A DNA stretch of 7,722 bases from Spirochaetaceae bacterium (lineage in GTDB: Bacteria > Spirochaetota > Spirochaetia > Treponematales > Treponemataceae). The position numbers and the translations under genes are program-made. The notes beneath the pieces were generated by a model. The model saw only the letters and a program-made list of their open reading frames with translations, made no database searches and had not been told where the DNA came from. Shown one piece after another: positions 5,598 to 7,722 of this stretch (positions within the stretch are counted from its first letter, which is position 1; the number at the start of each line of letters is the position of its first letter). Location: contig JAFNZQ010000281.1 in assembly GCA_017382775.1 (NCBI GenBank), forward strand, positions 1 through 7,722. Direction: 5' to 3'.

Positions 5598-7722
5598 GTT
5601 TGTTTTCATACTGGCAAAGGGTTTCCACACCACGCTCAGTGCCCAATATGGACTGAAGTCGTAGTAGACTCTTCCGTTTGTATCGGTCAACTGGCGTGGT
5701 GACAGTTTTACTTCGAAGGCCAGTGTCCAATCGTGTAGCGAGTGGGAGATTCGGAAATCCAGATTTTTCAATTTGAAGCCGGAACTCTTTCGCAATCCTT
5801 CGTCCCAAAATGCAAATGAATTCCACAAGTCTCTGAAAAGGTTGGTTTCTCCCGGTATTCTCAAATTACTGGATGAATGTTCTTGAAAATACCTATATAC
5901 AACACTGTTTTGAGAATCGCTGGAAAAGGTTATATCCATTATATTTTTTATTCTCAATGTTAATGAGGGTGTAAAAGTAAATCGGGTGGAAGAAATTCGT
6001 ATCAAGTCCAAAGCCAATGATGTATTGAGGCTAAAGGACAAAACAACGTTATCGCTTTCTCCCCATTTAAAATCAAAGTTACCGGAAGAGTAGGAGAAAG
6101 AAAATCTGTATGGCAGGAATCGTTGTTCCGTATCTGCTTGCCATCGAGTTCCGGTATATGTATATCCGTAGGTGTAAAGCATTTCATATTTAAGGTTGAG
6201 ACCAAACCAGCTTGCGCTTAAGTTTACGCTATTAAATCGGTTTTGTTCCGGTTCATAACTCAAATTTTGGCTTAAGGAGAGAGTGCTGTTTCCAATGCTT
6301 TTCGAGAAGGATGCAGACTGGCCTATGGACATAAAAGTAAATTTTGGATCGTCAATATTTTTCTTTTCCATTCCGCTGGACACCGATAGGGAGGTATAGG
6401 GCATTCCCAGGGACAATGATGCGGTGTATTTATCCACCATTGGGGAAAGTTGCATGGAAATGGCCAAGGCTTGGCTGAAATCACCTTCTTGTGCAGCCAA
6501 TTTTGCTGTTAAAGAATGGTCGCTGAAGGATTCCGCCTTCCATTCGGGAAGGATATAATCCCACTTGGGATTATCCACCGTTCCCGCCCATTGGGTATCC
6601 AAAATTTTTATACCGGTATTCCAGGAAATATTGGTTCCGGCAAAATGTTTTGTGTATATGAAGGGGGAAAATGTAACGGTGTTGGAATTGGTTACATTGA
6701 GTTTTCGTTGTTTATAGTCGGTTAATTCTATGGATTCCACTTCCGCTTCGGTTTTACTGTCTGATATATAGGGATGGGCATAGTAACTGGGGGATAGACT
6801 GAATGTGCTTTTGGCACTGATGAATCCGTTAAGCCAATTTAAGTTGTTGGAAATTCCCAAAGAACCGGTAACATAGTAGTAACTGGACTCAAATTGTCCC
6901 CAGTTAATATCGGAAACGGTGTTCCAGTTTGCGGTTTCGTTCAGCAATGTGGAAGAAAAATTTCCTGTGAGAGAATAACTTAAATCATAAACCCAACCTT
7001 CCACCTTTTTTATACCGGGACCTGAAACCGAGGGTGAAATAAACAAGGAGGAAAAGGGTAAATTATTTTCTCCTGTGCCGCCCTCGCCCTCACTTTCCGC
7101 TTTTTCTTCCGAAGCAGGCGATGTGGCATTTTCCGGTGGAACATCGGCGACGACATCGGTGGCGAGAAGTTCTTCACCGTATTCATTTATGTTTTTTTGG
7201 CTCTTATCCAGCATTGGAGGCATTGAGGGGTTGAATTTCGGTCCCACATCCTCGGTCCCTTCTTCGGCTTTTTTCTTGTTTTTGCTGTAATCGTAATTTG
7301 AAGAATACAGACTACCACTGAGGTTCACGGAAAACTTCATGGGTGTGATTTGGTGAGGATAAAAAAACGTCCGCAAGGGATCAATGTTGGCTTGAGTACC
7401 TGTCAATTCCGAATTCGTTTTGGAGTAAAAGGACACAGAAGATTCTATTCCCGATATGGAAAATCGGCTTATAAAGGGATTCAACACCGTTATCTTCGGT
7501 GTGAATGAACCGGAAAGCGTCCAGTTAAAACTGGTAATTACCGTGGCGGAACTGTCTGATGTTACAGAACCGGAATTTCCCAAGTTGGTGGCGTAACTTA
7601 ACCAGTCCATGAATTCGCTGCGATCCAAGTAATCATCCTTAAAATACTGATCCGAAGGAAACATCATACTGGCAGTAAGGGAGAAAATGGGATCGGAAAT
7701 TTTTATAGCAAAATCAAGGGTG
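5553..7722 (-). CDS. lptD: OstA/LptD-like outer-membrane beta-barrel protein, C-terminal part (5' end outside window)
   Basis: In LPS-bearing bacteria LptD is the outer-membrane barrel that inserts LPS; treponemes keep an OstA-like homologue whose cargo is uncertain. The frame is open to the right edge, adding 18 codons before the Met at 7667, so that Met is very likely internal and the true N-terminus is missing. The visible 722 residues are almost entirely alternating polar/aromatic beta strands rich in Ser, Asn, Tyr, Phe and Trp with polar turns, as in a large barrel. The segment around FFYPHQITPMKFSVNLSG and the end LHDWTLAFEVKLSPR resemble spirochaete OstA-like proteins as I remember them. 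Counting from the Met at 7667, residues 127-204 form a hydrophilic low-complexity insert rich in E, K, P, A and S. No cysteine occurs in the visible part. The chain ends in KLNPKT, without the C-terminal aromatic residue common in barrels. It is convergent with the symporter, 18 bp away. The barrel assignment is firm; LptD as the family is likely, not certain. Confidence 0.68.
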   Translation of the reverse strand, partial: TLDFAIKISDPIFSLTASMMFPSDQYFKDDYLDRSEFMDWLSYATNLGNSGSVTSDSSATVITSFNWTLSGSFTPKITVLNPFISRFSISGIESSVSFYSKTNSELTGTQANIDPLRTFFYPHQITPMKFSVNLSGSLYSSNYDYSKNKKKAEEGTEDVGPKFNPSMPPMLDKSQKNINEYGEELLATDVVADVPPENATSPASEEKAESEGEGGTGENNLPFSSLFISPSVSGPGIKKVEGWVYDLSYSLTGNFSSTLLNETANWNTVSDINWGQFESSYYYVTGSLGISNNLNWLNGFISAKSTFSLSPSYYAHPYISDSKTEAEVESIELTDYKQRKLNVTNSNTVTFSPFIYTKHFAGTNISWNTGIKILDTQWAGTVDNPKWDYILPEWKAESFSDHSLTAKLAAQEGDFSQALAISMQLSPMVDKYTASLSLGMPYTSLSVSSGMEKKNIDDPKFTFMSIGQSASFSKSIGNSTLSLSQNLSYEPEQNRFNSVNLSASWFGLNLKYEMLYTYGYTYTGTRWQADTEQRFLPYRFSFSYSSGNFDFKWGESDNVVLSFSLNTSLALDLIRISSTRFTFTPSLTLRIKNIMDITFSSDSQNSVVYRYFQEHSSSNLRIPGETNLFRDLWNSFAFWDEGLRKSSGFKLKNLDFRISHSLHDWTLAFEVKLSPRQLTDTNGRVYYDFSPYWALSVVWKPFASMKTNIVDDYGTIKLNPKT

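Noticed and set aside
7075..7290. Plus-strand open frame of 71 codons (Ser/Pro/Ala-rich)
   Set aside because: It is the antisense shadow of the low-complexity insert of the barrel gene and has no ribosome binding site or recognisable domain.
7635..7667. Met at 7667 as the start of the barrel protein
   Set aside because: The frame stays open upstream to the window edge with residues that continue the beta-strand pattern, so the gene is truncated by the window, not begun here.
1..7722. CRISPR array, transposon ends, tRNA or rRNA genes, toxin-antitoxin or defence genes
   Set aside because: No spaced direct repeats, terminal inverted repeats with a transposase, cloverleaf or rRNA-like sequence was seen; coding density is high and all large frames belong to recognisable families.

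Overview
The window most likely comes from a spirochaete of the Treponema type. It has moderately low GC, an flhF-flhG pair as in the flhB-flhA-flhF-flhG order of treponemes, an anaerobe-type NfnAB transhydrogenase, and a large cysteine-free OstA/LptD-like outer-membrane barrel related in kind to the T. pallidum TP0515 protein. The genus is an inference from gene content and protein style; no rRNA or other phylogenetic marker is present.

Layout: (1) 1-1518, plus strand, the 3' end of a flagellar operon: the C-terminal part of FlhF (the gene runs in from upstream), then the complete flhG. (2) 1518-1554, a compact convergent terminator. (3) 3877-1548, minus strand, the two-gene operon nfnA-nfnB, joined by a one-base TAATG overlap. 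(4) 3878-4058, an AT-rich divergent promoter region. It holds two near-consensus sigma-70 type promoters back to back, one for nfnAB (minus) and one for a sodium:solute symporter (plus), plus a 17-bp perfect palindrome, a small dyad inside the symporter promoter and a run of ten A inside the nfnAB promoter spacer. (5) 4059-5534, plus strand, the symporter. (6) 5535-5597, a tight convergent junction with a 14-bp-stem inverted repeat that extends into the last codons of the next gene. (7) 7722-5553, minus strand, the C-terminal ~720 residues of an LptD/OstA-like barrel whose 5' end lies beyond the window.

How the genes relate: FlhF and FlhG form the GTPase/ATPase pair that controls number and polar placement of flagella (periplasmic flagella in spirochaetes). 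NfnA and NfnB form the NADH-dependent reduced ferredoxin:NADP+ oxidoreductase that balances NADH, NADPH and ferredoxin in anaerobes. The symporter shares a divergent control region with nfnAB, but its substrate cannot be read from sequence. The barrel is an unrelated envelope gene. The genes look like conserved housekeeping genes. I see no mobile element, CRISPR array, toxin-antitoxin pair, RNA gene or defence system, and no clear new biological system. The most notable signals are in the intergenic DNA and in the architecture of the barrel protein.
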